NCBI GenBank assembly: GCA_016702705.1
Contig: JADJDM010000009.1
Span: 1-64,000 of the forward strand
Source: Bacteroidota bacterium
GTDB lineage: Bacteria; Bacteroidota; Bacteroidia; B-17B0; Aurantibacillaceae
DNA length: 64,000 nt
Direction of reading: 5' to 3'
Positions 8,804-19,299 of this stretch are shown piece by piece. The number at the start of each line of letters is the position of its first letter. The stretch's first letter is position 1. The position numbers and the translations under genes are program-made. Under the pieces are notes generated by a model, which worked only from the letters and a program-made list of their open reading frames with translations, was not told the origin of the DNA and ran no database searches.

Positions 8804-11053
8804 ATGAGTGATGTAAGATTAAATTTAAGAGTAGCTGATAAGCTAAATATTGATGTTAAGCAAGTTAGAGCAACCGTTGAGTTGTTGGATGAAGGAGCAA
8901 CCATTCCTTTTATTTCCCGATATAGAAAAGAAGCAACTGGTAGTTTGGACGAAGTTCAAATTATGCAAATTAGAGATGAAATTGAACGCCTCCGCCAATT
9001 AGAATCTCGTCGCGCTGCAATTCTTAAAAGCATTGATGGACAAGGTAAATTAACTGAAGAATTAAGAGATAAAATTGATGCTGCCGAAAATTTAAGTCAG
9101 CTCGAAGATTTATATTTACCCTACAAACCAAAACGTAGAACCAAAGCAACCATTGCCCGCGAAAAAGGATTAGAGCCTTTAGCACAAAAAATTTTATTGC
9201 AAGAGAATTTTGATTTGGATGCGGAAGCACAACAATATGTTAGTGAAGAAAAAGAAGTAAAAAACATCATGGAAGCCTTGCAAGGCGCTCGTGATATCAT
9301 TGCTGAAATTGTAAGTGAAAATGCAGAATCGCGAGCGCAACTAAGAAATTTATTTCAACGTAAAGCAATTATTAAATCACGTGTTATTCGTGGCAAAGAA
9401 GAAGAAGGTGAAAAATTCAAAGATTATTTTGAATGGGAAGAACCTCTTGCACAATGTCCATCACATCGTATGCTTGCCATGCGCCGCGGAGAGAAAGAAG
9501 ATTTTTTGATTTTAGATATTAAACCTGAAGATGAAGATGGGATTGAAATACTAAATAAACAGTTTGTAAAAGCAAAAGAACGAAGCAGGTAAACAAGTTG
9601 CTGAAGCAGTAGAAGATTGTTATCATCGTATGTTACAGTCATCCATCGAAGCTGAGATGCGCATGATGTATAAAGAACTTGCTGATACAAAAGCTATTCA
9701 AGTTTTTGCAGATAACATCCGCGAATTATTATTAGCATCCCCGTTAGGCCAAAAAGCAATTTTAGCGCTCGACCCAGGATTTCGATCAGGTTGTAAAGTA
9801 GTTGCGTTAAATCGTCAAGGAAAATTATTAGAAGAAACTGTTATATATCCTCACGAACCACAACGCCGTGTTGTTGAATCGGAGAATGTTGTTTTAGCGT
9901 TTTGCGCAAAACACAATATTGAAGCTATTGCAATTGGTAATGGAACTGCTGGAAGAGAAACAGAGGCGTTCATTAGAAAAATAGATGTGCTTCCAAAAGA
10001 TATTCCTGTGATTATGGTGAACGAAAGTGGAGCATCAGTGTATTCTGCATCAGATGTTGCGCGTGAAGAATTTCCTGATTACGATTTAACAGTGCGTGGA
10101 GCTGTAAGTATTGGACGTAGATTAGCTGATCCACTTGCGGAGTTAGTGAAGATAGATCCTAAATCAATTGGTGTAGGGCAATACCAGCATGATGTTGACC
10201 AATCACTTTTAAAAAATAAATTAGATGAAGTTGTTGGAAGTTGTGTAAACGCAGTAGGTGTTGAGTTAAATTCAGCCAGCAAACAATTGCTTACATACGT
10301 TTCAGGTTTAGGGCCTGCATTAGCACAAAACATTGTTCAATATAGAAATGAAAACGGACCTTTCCGTTCACGTAAGGAATTATTAAAAGTTCCACGCATG
10401 GGCGAAAAAGTGTTTGAGCAATCTGCGGGATTTTTAAGGATTAGAGACGGGGCAAATCCTTTAGATAAAAGTTCGGTGCATCCTGAGAGTTACCATGTAG
10501 TAGAAAAAATGGCTACTGATGTGGGCTGTGGTATTGATGAATTAATGACAAGCAAAGAACTTCGTAAACAAATTAAATTAGTTAATTATGTAACGGAAAC
10601 CATTGGTTTACCTACTCTTCAAGACATCATGAAGGAATTAGAAAAACCAGGACGTGATCCTCGTAAATCTTTTGAAGTGTTTTCTTTTGCAGAAGGAATT
10701 GAAAAACCTGAACATTTACATGTTGGAATGAAATTACAAGGAATTGTAACTAACGTAACAAACTTTGGAGCTTTTGTAGATGTTGGAGTTCATCAAGATG
10801 GGTTAGTTCATCTTTCTCATCTTTCGGATACATTTGTTGATGATCCAAATAAAGTTGTGAAGGTGCAACAAGTAGTTAATGTTACTGTGATGGAAGTAGA
10901 TTTGAAAAGAAATAGAATTGCTCTCTCTATGAAAAGTGATCCTGAACAACCAACACAACGCGGAACTTCTGCACCTAAAAAGAAGAAATAAAATACGATT
11001 CAAATGATATGGGCTCGGCATTGGCAGCGCTAAAACAAAAGTTTGGAAAGTAA
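8804..11053 (+). pseudogene. tex: Transcription accessory protein Tex, broken by two frameshifts
   Basis: Tex is a cytoplasmic S1-domain nucleic-acid-binding protein. The pieces are 8804-9592 (N-terminal helical region), then a second frame to 10991, then a third to 11053; together they give about 750 residues, full family length. The second piece holds the YqgF-like domain (ILALDPGFRSGCKVVAL), the helix-hairpin-helix (GLGPALAQNIVQYRNENG) and the S1 domain (GMKLQGIVTNVTNFGAFVDVG). The first shift is near 9573-9581, after which NEAGKQVAEAVEDCYHRML continues in the next frame. The second is in the A5 run 10977-10981; one more A would restore IKYDSNDMGSALAALKQKFGK, the normal Tex tail. Because all domains remain conserved, sequencing error is more likely than decay. 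Confidence 0.88.
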
Positions 11054-11099
11054 ATTTTAAAATAAAAAATGTAATTTAGTAATTCGTAATTTATATAGC

Positions 11100-11516
11100 A
11101 TGTCTGATAAAATAGAATCATCAAAAGCACCTGAACCAGTTGGTTTGTATCCTCACGCACGTAAAGTGGGTAATTTATTATTCTTATCGGGCGTTGGTCC
11201 GCGTGAGCGTGGTAAAAAAGAAATTCCAGGTGTTGAGTTAGATGCAAATGGAAAGATTGTTTCTTATGACATTGAAACACAATGCCACAGTGTGTTTCGT
11301 AACATTAAATATATTTTAGAAGATTCAGGAAGCAGTTGGGATAAAATTGTAGATGTACAAGTTTTTTTAACGAATATGAAAGATGATTTTAAAACATACA
11401 ATCGTATTTATGCTGATTATTTTAAAGACAACTTACCTTGTCGTACAACAGTTGAAATAAATTGTTTGCCAACTCCTATTGCTATTGAGTTAAAAGTAAT
11501 TGCTACAATTGATTAA
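11100..11516 (+). CDS. RidA/YjgF family protein, possibly 2-aminomuconate deaminase type
   Basis: 138 residues, one Rid domain. RidA proteins hydrolyse reactive enamine/imine intermediates, or in one subgroup deaminate 2-aminomuconate in tryptophan (kynurenine) degradation. The text PVGLYPHARKVGNLLFLSGVGPRERG resembles the latter subgroup as I recall it. The expected oligomer-interface segment PCRTTVEI and the final VIATI strand are present. No kynurenine pathway gene is nearby, so the specific reaction is uncertain. The stop is 2 bp before the next gene. Confidence 0.82.
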   Translation: MSDKIESSKAPEPVGLYPHARKVGNLLFLSGVGPRERGKKEIPGVELDANGKIVSYDIETQCHSVFRNIKYILEDSGSSWDKIVDVQVFLTNMKDDFKTYNRIYADYFKDNLPCRTTVEINCLPTPIAIELKVIATID

Positions 11517-11518
11517 AC

Positions 11519-12028
11519 ATGCTAACCTTCCAAGCCGAGCTTCAAAAATTTGATAAGAAGGGTGAAAAAACCGGCTGGACATATATTGATGTTACTGCGG
11601 AACAAATTAAAAAATTAAATCCGGGAACAAAAAAATCATTTCGAGTAAAAGGAAAGATTGATGCTTTTAAATTTGTTGGTGTTGCTTTAATACCAATGGG
11701 TGAAGGAGATTTTATTTTGCCTATTAATGCAGAGATGCGAAAAGCAACAAAAAAACAAAAAGGTGATTCTGCAATTTTTCAATTGGCGATTGATAAGGAA
11801 GAGTACCAATTAAACGAAGAATTAGTAGCTTGTTTAAAGGAAGATAAAAAAGCAAAAACGAATTTTGATAAGTTGCTCCGCTCTCATCAAAATTATTATT
11901 CTAAATGGATTGATTCAGCAAAAACGATTGAAACTAAATCAAAGCGTATTGCTCAGTGTTTGTTTGCTTTCGCTAATAATATGGATTATGGCGAGATGTT
12001 AAGGCACTTCAGAGATCAGAAACTTTAG
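11519..12028 (+). CDS. YdeI/OmpD-associated family protein with DUF1905-like N-terminus
   Basis: 169 residues. The N-terminal half (MLTFQAELQKF to about residue 95) is a small beta-rich DUF1905-type domain ending in the conserved phrase PINAEMRKATKKQKGD. The C-terminal half has the OmdA/YdeI helix pair (FDKLLRSHQNYYSKWIDSAKTIETKSKRI). Its function is not established. It starts 2 bp after the RidA stop, so translational coupling is likely. A second YdeI-like gene is at 18645-19262. Confidence 0.78.
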   Translation: MLTFQAELQKFDKKGEKTGWTYIDVTAEQIKKLNPGTKKSFRVKGKIDAFKFVGVALIPMGEGDFILPINAEMRKATKKQKGDSAIFQLAIDKEEYQLNEELVACLKEDKKAKTNFDKLLRSHQNYYSKWIDSAKTIETKSKRIAQCLFAFANNMDYGEMLRHFRDQKL

Positions 12029-12055
12029 CTGTTAAATAATTAGTAATTTAACATC

Positions 12056-12274
12056 ATGGAAATATTTAAAATGACAGGTGAATATATTCAACTATTGCAA
12101 TTAATAAAAGTAATGCGTTGGATGAATAGTGGTGGTGAAGGGAAGCATTTGGTAGATGATGGTTTAATAAAAGTAAATGGTGAGGTTGAAACCCGTTACA
12201 GAGCTAAATTGAAACCAGATGATGTTGTTGAGTATAACGGTAAGAAGATAAAAATTGAAGCTTCTGTAGAATAG
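12056..12274 (+). CDS. S4-domain RNA-binding protein (YbcJ-like)
   Basis: 72 residues consisting of a single S4 domain: IQLLQLIKVMRWMNSGGEGKH followed by LVDDGLIKVNGEVETRYRAKL and KPDDVVEYNGKKIKI. Stand-alone S4 proteins of this size bind structured RNA. It is 27 bp after the YdeI-like gene and may be the last gene of that small cluster. Confidence 0.85.
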   Translation: MEIFKMTGEYIQLLQLIKVMRWMNSGGEGKHLVDDGLIKVNGEVETRYRAKLKPDDVVEYNGKKIKIEASVE

Positions 12275-12372
12275 GTCTTTTTGACGACGAAAGAAATGTA
12301 TGAATGGTCGAAAAGGCTTTTAAACGTTGAATAAATCTATAATAGTTTTCCAGTTTAACTTTTCTATTCTCT

Positions 12373-12380
12373 TATCTTTG
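12373..12380 (+). promoter_or_regulatory. Bacteroidota -7 element for the DUF5916-like gene
   Basis: TATCTTTG, exact TAnnTTTG, 5 bp before a TTG codon at 12386 that begins a clean signal peptide. No ATG is available, so the promoter position supports a TTG start. Confidence 0.5.
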
Positions 12381-12385
12381 CAGTC

Positions 12386-14591
12386 TTGCAAAGGCAATTA
12401 ATCATATTTGGTTTTTTAATTATTTCCGCATTAACTAATGCGCAGGAATACATTTGCATGAGTATTTTTAAAACCTCAGAAAAGGTAGTTATTGATGGAG
12501 AATTAAAAGAAAATGTTTGGACTAAGTGTGACCAAGCAAGTGATTTTTGGCAAAACTTTCCGTTTGATACTTCCTTTGCCATTTCTAAAACAGTTGTAAT
12601 GCTAACGTATGACGAAAAAAATATTTACGTCGCAGCCATTTGTTACGATAGCTTACCTGGTAATTATATAATACAATCATTAAAACGAGATTTTGCTTAT
12701 CCAGTTAGTGATGCTTTTGTTGTTACCATCGATCCTTTTTCTGACAAGCAGAATGGTTTCAGTTTTGGCGTAAATCCTTATGGTGTGCAGCGTGAAGGAT
12801 TAGTTTCTAATGGTGGCGACCAAGGTGCAACAATAAATTGGGATAACAAATGGTTTTCGGAAGTTAAGCGATATAAAGATAAATGGATTGTTGAAATGGC
12901 TATTCCATTTAAATCCATTCGTTTTAAAAGTGATTTAAAAGATTGGAGAATAAATTTTTCGAGAAATGATTTAAAACGAAATGAAAACTCTACTTGGAAT
13001 AAAGTGCCTCGACAGTTTAATGTTTCATCTTTGGCTTACACAGGAACATTGCACATTGATTCCTTATTAAGGAAAACAGGAAAAAACATTTCAGTTATAC
13101 CTTATGCAATTGGAGGCTTATCTCAGGATTTACCAAAAAGCAAAAACCTCATTACACCTACAATGCAGGTGGTGATGCAAAATTGCAGTAAGCTCAGCAC
13201 TAAATTTAGATTTAACCATTAACCCAGATTTTTCACAAGTAGAAGTGGATAGGCAATTAACAAATCTTACTCGCTTCAGTTTGTTTTTTCCTGAGCAGCG
13301 CCAGTTTTTTATTGAGAATAGTGATTTGTTTCAAAGTTTTGGTTTTAGACAAATACGCCCATTTTTTTCGAGAAGAATTGGTTTGGATAACGGAAACATA
13401 ATTCCAATTTTAGGCGGGGCAAGGTTAAGCGGGAAGCCAAATAAAAACTGGCGAATTGGAGTGTTAGACATGCAAACAGCAAAAACCGTTGTTAATGATA
13501 AAGATGTGTTTGCACAAAATTATTTTGTTACTGCGGTTCAACGTAATGTATTTGAGCGTTCTAACATATCAATGATTTTTGTGAATCGCCAGCAAATGGA
13601 TACAACAGGTGTTTCGGCAACTAATTTTAATAGAGTTGTTGGGCTTGATTACAATTTAGCAACTGCAGATAATCATTGGACAGGAAAGTTTTTCTTTCAT
13701 CATTCTTTATCCAACAAAAATAATAACGATGCATACACACATGCAAGTTGGTTGCGTTTTGCTAATGAAAACTGGAGCATACATTGGAATCATGAATATG
13801 TAAATAAAAACTATAATGCTGAAACTGGTTTTACTCCTCGTATTTTTCAAACCAATCAACAAACTGGTGAAACCAATCGTCTAACTTATTGGAGAATCGA
13901 ACCAATTATTACCTACAATTATTTTCCTAAAAAGGGTAAGATTAATAAAGTATCTTACAATTTGTATGGCGATTATTATTGTAACGATAAATATACTACT
14001 ACTGATAATTTGGCGCAAGCGTCAACAACATTGTTATTTAGAAATAGTTCAACCTTTTATATTGGTGTTCAAAATCATTATACTAAATTATTATTCCCAA
14101 CTGATGTTTCATTTAGCGGGCAGAACCAATTATTAAATGCTGGGCAATATTTGTATACGGATGCAAGTTTAAATTTTAAAACAAATCAACGGAAAACCTT
14201 TATTGTTGGAGGTACAGTAACCTACGGTTCATATTTCGTTGGTAATAAATTGTCATACAGTACTGAGCTTTCATACAGATGGCAGCCTTACGGAATATTT
14301 ACATTAAGCTATACGCACGATGAAATTTTATTGCCTTATTTAAATAAGAAAGTGAGTTTGGATTTGATTGGCCCAAAAATGGAGTTGTCGTTTTCTAAGA
14401 AATTATTCCTAACAACTTTTTTCCAATACAATTCTCAAGTTGATAATTTTAATATTAATGCACGCTTACAATATCGCTTTAAACCAATGAGCGATTTTTT
14501 TATTGTGTATTCGGATAACTACTATGCAACTAATTTAGAAAAGAAAAACAGGGCAGTAGTAGCTAAGTTTGTTTATTGGTTTAATTTGTAG
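12386..14591 (+). pseudogene. DUF5916-like outer-membrane protein with CBM9-like domain, one frameshift
   Basis: The first piece (12386-13222) begins with a TTG-started signal peptide (LIIFGFLIISALTNAQ), then a carbohydrate-binding family 9-like sandwich (VVIDGELKENVWTKC to PFKSIRFKSD). The second piece (to 14591) begins in a different frame and contains the family hallmark NPDFSQVEVDRQLTNLTRF then FFPEQRQFFIENSDLF, followed by a beta-barrel ending in VVAKFVYWFNL. Reading through the other frame shows PHYTYNAGGDAKIAVSSALN joining the two. One additional A in the A-rich stretch 13135-13146 would repair it. The substrate of the family is unknown. Confidence 0.82.
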
Positions 14592-15068
14592 TTACTGGGC
14601 TGCACCAATCAATTTCTTTATGTGTGTGTTGTATTTATTACTAATAATAAATTCATCATCAGACTTTACATACTCAATAATTGCAGCAGGGAAATCTACG
14701 TATTCTTTATTATAAGTATGGTTTTCTGCAATCATATCATAATGAAATTCGAAATGAAAATTACAATCAGGATGACTTTTTGGAACTTTGCTATCAACTA
14801 TTATTACAGCAGGCAAATAACCTTCTTTCGAAATAATCAGTGTGTAATAATGATCGCGAGCTACTTCTAACTTAAATGGACACTTGGTTTCCATCGAACT
14901 TATTTCTTTTCCATCTTCCATCATTACCACTTTTACTTTGTCAAGCTTTTTTCCTTTAGCGTCAAGCACTGAACCTTTAATTTCTAAACAATGCGATTCA
15001 TCACCCGAGAAAGATGAAAAAAGCATAAAACAACAAGAAAAAAATAGAGTTGTAAAAATTGACTTCAT
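14592..15068 (-). CDS. Secreted protein with carboxypeptidase-like regulatory fold
   Basis: 158 residues with a signal peptide (SIFTTLFFSCCFMLFSSFSG). The first half of the mature protein reads as a small beta-sandwich of the carboxypeptidase regulatory/transthyretin type: IKGSVLDAKGKKLDKVKVVMMEDGKE then HYYTLIISKEGYLPAVIIV. The second half (CNFHFEFHYDMIAEN onward) is not recognised. It ends directly against the convergent DUF5916-like gene with no spacer. The function is unknown. Confidence 0.65.
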   Translation of the reverse strand: MKSIFTTLFFSCCFMLFSSFSGDESHCLEIKGSVLDAKGKKLDKVKVVMMEDGKEISSMETKCPFKLEVARDHYYTLIISKEGYLPAVIIVDSKVPKSHPDCNFHFEFHYDMIAENHTYNKEYVDFPAAIIEYVKSDDEFIISNKYNTHIKKLIGAAQ

Positions 15069-15163
15069 AATGTGAAATTAACAAGATATTCACAATTTTT
15101 ACGAATATAAACTAAAAATGTTTAAGAAAATGAGAGTATTTGTTTTAAATACTTGAAATTTAA

Positions 15164-16735
15164 TTAATTACAAGCCATTTCAGCGCATCTTTCGCCATCA
15201 ATTGCGGCAGAAACTATTCCACCTGCATAACCTGCACCTTCACCACAAGGATAAATTCCTCTTATATGAATGTGCTCTAAGGTTTCGTTATTTCTTGGAA
15301 TTCTAACTGGTGTGCTTGTACGTGATTCTACTCCAACAATTACTGCTTCGTTTGTTAAATAAGCTCCCATTTTTTGTCCAAAACCTTTAAAACCTCCTTT
15401 AAGTGAATTTCCAATTAATGGTCCTAGCACAGCTTCCATTGGCATGGATTTAATTCCAGGTTGATAAGAACAAGCTGGTAAATCACTACTGATTTTTTGT
15501 TTTAGAAAATCCATTAATCGCTGTGCAGGTGCAGTTTGTGTTTGTCCGCCACTTAACCAAGCTGAGCGCTCTAATTCTTTTTGAAAATTTAATGCGATAA
15601 GTGGATTTTTTTGGTCGCCTTTAAAATCGCTTAGTTTTAATTCAACTACAATTCCAGAATTAGCATACGGATTATTTCTTTTAGAAGGGCTCCAACCATT
15701 TGTTACTACTTGCTCTGGGCCTGTTGCACAAGGGGCAATAATTCCACCAGGGCACATGCAAAAAGAATACACACCTCTTCCGTTTACTTGATGCACTAAG
15801 CTGTACGAAGCTGCAGGTAAAAATTCTCTTTTTTGCACCAACTCATCTAATGTGCCGCAATGGTATTGTACTTTGTCAATTATTTCTTGTGGGTGTTCAG
15901 CTCTAACTCCCATCGCAAAAGGTTTTGCTTCAATAGTAATTCCTTTTGCATGAAGTAATTCATAAATGTCACGCGCCGAATGACCTGTGGCAATAATGAG
16001 TTTAGAAGTTTTTATTTCTTTAGTTTCTCCATTTTCATTTTGAATAACAAAAGAATTTACTTCTTCGTTTTTTGTATTTACATCAATTAATTTGGTATTG
16101 AAATGAACTTCGCCGCCAAACTGTTTTATTGTCTCTCGTATTGCTTCAATAATGTTGGGCAATTTGTTAGTTCCAATATGCGGATGTGCATCAACTAAAA
16201 TTTCATCTTTTGCCCCGTGGTAAACTAAAGTGTGCAATATTTTTTCTATACTACCTCTTTTTCCCGAACGTGTATAAAGCTTACCATCACTGTACGTTCC
16301 TGCCCCGCCTTCACCAAAACAATAATTTGATTCGGGATTTACGATGTGTTCTTTGTTTATTAATGCAAGATCTCTTCTTCTTGATTTTATGTCTTTGCCC
16401 CGCTCATAAATAATTGGTTTAACTCCTAATTCAATACAACGTAATGCTGCAAATAATCCGGCAGGACCTGCACCAATTATATGTACTACTTTGTTTTCGT
16501 TTACTTGTTTGTATTCAGGAGTAATTTTGTTTTCAATGATTTGTTCATTGATGAATACTTTTAATCGGAGATTTATTTTGATATTTCTATTACGCGCATC
16601 AATAGAGCGTTTTTCGAGGTGAATAGAGAAATTATCTGTTGGTTTTAATCCTAGTTCATCTGCAACTAATTCTTTCAGTAAAATTTCGGTAAAGGCTACC
16701 TTGGGTTCGGTAACTAAGCTAAGTTCTTTTATCAT
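15164..16735 (-). CDS. Uncharacterised FAD-dependent dehydrogenase (COG2509 type)
   Basis: 523 residues. The N-terminal 95 residues form a small alpha/beta domain. The Rossmann FAD motif is VHIIGAGPAGLFAALRC (about 89-105), with the following GERG-like YERGKDIKSRRRDLA. Further family phrases are YCFGEGGAGTYSDGKLYTR, VHQVNGRGVYSFCMCPGG and the C-terminal FAD-binding IYPCGEGAGYAGGIVSAA. These match a widespread family annotated only as FAD-dependent dehydrogenase; the substrate is unknown. The porT-like gene starts 14 bp... upstream of it lies no other gene in the same direction; the downstream side is 95 bp of A/T-rich DNA. Confidence 0.85.
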   Translation of the reverse strand: MIKELSLVTEPKVAFTEILLKELVADELGLKPTDNFSIHLEKRSIDARNRNIKINLRLKVFINEQIIENKITPEYKQVNENKVVHIIGAGPAGLFAALRCIELGVKPIIYERGKDIKSRRRDLALINKEHIVNPESNYCFGEGGAGTYSDGKLYTRSGKRGSIEKILHTLVYHGAKDEILVDAHPHIGTNKLPNIIEAIRETIKQFGGEVHFNTKLIDVNTKNEEVNSFVIQNENGETKEIKTSKLIIATGHSARDIYELLHAKGITIEAKPFAMGVRAEHPQEIIDKVQYHCGTLDELVQKREFLPAASYSLVHQVNGRGVYSFCMCPGGIIAPCATGPEQVVTNGWSPSKRNNPYANSGIVVELKLSDFKGDQKNPLIALNFQKELERSAWLSGGQTQTAPAQRLMDFLKQKISSDLPACSYQPGIKSMPMEAVLGPLIGNSLKGGFKGFGQKMGAYLTNEAVIVGVESRTSTPVRIPRNNETLEHIHIRGIYPCGEGAGYAGGIVSAAIDGERCAEMACN

Positions 16736-16749
16736 GGCATGGAAAGATT

Positions 16750-17340
16750 TTATCCTTCAAATGTGATTGTAAATAAAAATATATGTGAGTTTAGTTTATC
16801 AACTGGTCTAGTAAATAATTTATTATCTTGAATCAAAATATTTTTTACTCCAACCATTACTTTTCCTTCGAAGGAAAGTTTGAAATAAGGTAAGTAAAAA
16901 TCAACGCCACCACCCGCTTCATAATAGATATCGTTTGATTTTAAACGAACCACTTGGTCATCGGGCTTTTGTTTCTTTTGAGAAGCTAAATCAATACTAT
17001 AGTTTCCACCACCTACTACATAAGCACCCACATCGCAAACGATACCTAAGTTAAATCCAGTTTCGGGTTTGGATGAAATTGATTTTAAGTTTAAGGTATC
17101 CTTTGGATAATTTATGGTATCCATCAAATTTGTATACAATGCCGAATTTGGTTTTGCATGAACCCGAAAGTCAGTATTATTAACTCCAAGACTAAAACCA
17201 AAGTTTAAATGTTCTTTATAGTACTTTGGCAAATTACCACCTTGATCGCCACGTGAGTATTGTGCCTTAATTGTATTTCCAATAAGCAGAAATGCAAGTA
17301 TTGCGCAGAGGCTTTTAAATATGTGTTTCTTGTGTAACAA
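16750..17340 (-). CDS. porT: PorT/SprT-like outer-membrane protein of type IX secretion, internally shortened
   Basis: 196 residues with a signal peptide ending in TIKAQ. Family features are NFGFSLGVNNTDFRV near the N-terminus, GFNLGI, YVVGGGNYSIDLASQ followed by KKQKPDD, and YYEAGGGVDFYLPYFKLSFEGK. PorT/SprT is an outer-membrane barrel needed for type IX secretion and is commonly about 230-245 residues and next to menG, as here (36 bp downstream of it). The segment between GFNLGIVCDV and GAYVVGGG is directly joined, where homologues I recall have some 50 further residues with two or more barrel strands. The gap is in frame. It could be an assembly collapse or a true deletion. Confidence 0.72.
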   Translation of the reverse strand: MLHKKHIFKSLCAILAFLLIGNTIKAQYSRGDQGGNLPKYYKEHLNFGFSLGVNNTDFRVHAKPNSALYTNLMDTINYPKDTLNLKSISSKPETGFNLGIVCDVGAYVVGGGNYSIDLASQKKQKPDDQVVRLKSNDIYYEAGGGVDFYLPYFKLSFEGKVMVGVKNILIQDNKLFTRPVDKLNSHIFLFTITFEG

Positions 17341-17376
17341 AACAGGTTGAATGTAGCTAACGTCAAAAATACGAAT

Positions 17377-18104
17377 TTATTTTGTAGCAGTATAGATACA
17401 AGCTACACCAAAGGTAAGGCTTTTGTATTTGGCGTTTTTGTAGCCCAATTTGCTTAGGATTCCTGTAAATTTTTCAAAATCAGGGAAAGCTTGTACGGAT
17501 TCAGGTAAATACTTGTAAGCCGCGTTATCTTTAGAGAAGAGCTTGCCAATGATTGGTAAAATAGCTTTGAAATAGAAATTATAAAAGTACTTGAATAAAC
17601 CTCTTGGCTTTGAAAACTCAATAACAACAACTTTTCCACCTGGTTTTAAAACACGTAGCATATTGCTTAAGCCTAACTCTAAATTTTCGAAATTACGAAC
17701 GCCGAAAGAAACAGTAATTACATCAAATGTGTTTTCGGCAAACTCTAAATTTTCAGCATCGCCTAATTTTAATTCTATTTTATTTTCTAAGCCAGCTTTT
17801 TTAATTTTTTCCACACCAAATTTTAGCATTCCTTCCGAAATATCAACCCCTATTACTTTTCAGGGTTTGATGCTAAAGCTGCTATTGCAAAATCTCCTGT
17901 ACCTGTTGCAATGTCTAAAATCAGTTTTGGTTTTGAGTCAATAAATTCCTTTACAGCTTTTCTTCTCCATTTGTGATGTGTGCCTGCAGATAAAACTTGG
18001 TTAAGCATATCATACCTAAAAGCAATGTTGTTAAACATAGTAGCAACTTGTTGCTTTTTGCTTTCTGTTTCTGATTTGTATGGAGTAACTGTTTCTGCCG
18101 ACAT
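17377..18104 (-). pseudogene. menG: Demethylmenaquinone methyltransferase, one frameshift
   Basis: MenG (UbiE) methylates demethylmenaquinone with S-adenosylmethionine in the last step of menaquinone synthesis, at the cytoplasmic membrane. The N-terminal piece (17853-18104) has FNNIAFRYDMLNQVLS and the SAM motif LILDIATGTGDFAIAAL; the C-terminal piece (17377-17829) has FDVITVSFGVRNFEN and GGKVVVIEFSKPRG, both family hallmarks. The frames part at a run of four A on the coding strand (17857-17860); one more A gives NPEKVIGVDISEGMLKFG and a full 242-residue protein. Menaquinone as quinone fits Bacteroidota respiration. Confidence 0.9.
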
Positions 18105-18213
18105 AAGGCTGCAAAGGTCGTAAACATTTTTGGTTATACCAATTAATATTTGCCCCGATTTTGTTGATGTTTAGCGATAATTAGCTAATTTTCGGCTAAC
18201 AAAATACAATCGT

Positions 18214-18615
18214 ATGAAATCAATGCTATTTTTTGTTAGTATAATTTTTGCTTTGCAAACTAACGCACAAAACTTAATGCAATCGGCAGATACAATTAAA
18301 GCACCCACTGTTTATGAAAATATTTATAGTCGAGCTTTGTATACAGATACAAATAACGTTTCTAGTTTTGTGATTTTTATAAAGAAGGAGGTGAAAGCTC
18401 ACAAACACCTAGCGCATGCCGAACATGTTATTGTGTTAGAAGGGAAAGCTGAAATGACTTTAAATGATAAAACGTTTCCAATTAAAAAAGGAGATGTGAT
18501 TTTTATTCCAAAAGATTCTTTTCACTCTGTAAAAACTACATCTAAAATCCCATTGAAAGTACTATCAATTCAAGCCCCATACTTTGATGGAAAGGATAGG
18601 GTGTTTAAGGAATAA
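18214..18615 (+). CDS. Secreted cupin-domain protein
   Basis: 133 residues with a signal peptide (MLFFVSIIFALQTNAQ). A single cupin barrel follows: KKEVKAHKHLAHAEHVIVLEGKAEMTL holds the metal-binding histidines and Glu of motif 1, and IKKGDVIFIPKDSFHSVK holds motif 2 with its His. The ligand is unknown. A CGGGGCA heptamer (18151-18157, minus orientation) lies in the upstream intergenic region. Confidence 0.8.
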   Translation: MKSMLFFVSIIFALQTNAQNLMQSADTIKAPTVYENIYSRALYTDTNNVSSFVIFIKKEVKAHKHLAHAEHVIVLEGKAEMTLNDKTFPIKKGDVIFIPKDSFHSVKTTSKIPLKVLSIQAPYFDGKDRVFKE

Positions 18616-18644
18616 AAAGCTTTTAACTTTTAAATTATTCCCTT

Positions 18645-19262
18645 TTACTTAGCCTTTTCATACTTCCAGTTCCTCCGTTTCCCTTCGCTCAACCATTCAA
18701 TTGCTGTTGCCATGCGCTTGTTAAGGGTTTCTTCGGTTTTAGCTTCAGTAATCCACATAATGTATTCTTTGCGTTGACCATTAGGGAAAGCGTTAAAATA
18801 TTTTTCAGCTTTTTTGTTTTTTGATAATGCCTTCAAAAAATAATCAGGAGCAATTGCCTCTTCATCCGAAACTTTGTTTGTGGTCTTTTTAATTTTTACA
18901 CCTTCATCATTTAACTTCATTGCTTGTTTAATCATGGTTGTCATGATTTTATCGGAAGGTAAATCTTTTACTGAAGTAATTTTTCCAATATTCCCCATTG
19001 CAGATCGACCTTCACCGATTTCTAGCTTACTCTTTTCATCTAGTAAGGCAGCTTTCCAAAATGTAAAGGCGCAGTGTTGTTTGAAGGAAGCCATGCTGCA
19101 CATCGGGCCTTTGTATTCAAAATTTGGGAATCCCCATTTTATTGTTTCTTCAACATCAGGGCAAGCTTTATGAACTAATGCACGAATATGAATTAAGATT
19201 GGCTTTGCAAAATCATTTGATTTTGTGATGTAAGCATCAACGCGTTTATCGAGTTTAGGCAT
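18645..19262 (-). CDS. DUF1801 plus YdeI/OmpD-associated domain protein
   Basis: 205 residues. The N-terminal half is a DUF1801 domain (AYITKSNDFAKPILIHIRALV and EETIKWGFPNFEYKGPMCSMASFKQHCAFTFWK when read in parts); the C-terminal half has the YdeI helices PDYFLKALSKNKKAEKYFNA and KEYIMWITEAKTEETLNKRM. Proteins of this architecture are common in Bacteroidota and are without a proven function. It converges with the cupin gene, with a 29-bp gap. Confidence 0.8.
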   Translation of the reverse strand: MPKLDKRVDAYITKSNDFAKPILIHIRALVHKACPDVEETIKWGFPNFEYKGPMCSMASFKQHCAFTFWKAALLDEKSKLEIGEGRSAMGNIGKITSVKDLPSDKIMTTMIKQAMKLNDEGVKIKKTTNKVSDEEAIAPDYFLKALSKNKKAEKYFNAFPNGQRKEYIMWITEAKTEETLNKRMATAIEWLSEGKRRNWKYEKAK

Positions 19263-19299
19263 GGATTTATTTTATTATATTAGATAAAATTAATTATTT

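Noticed and set aside
8804..11053. Programmed frameshift in tex
   Set aside because: No slippery heptamer with downstream structure was seen at 9573-9581, and a second shift lies in a simple A run; error is simpler.
11100..11516. RidA gene as part of a kynurenine-degradation operon
   Set aside because: No kynureninase, 3-hydroxyanthranilate dioxygenase or semialdehyde gene is nearby.
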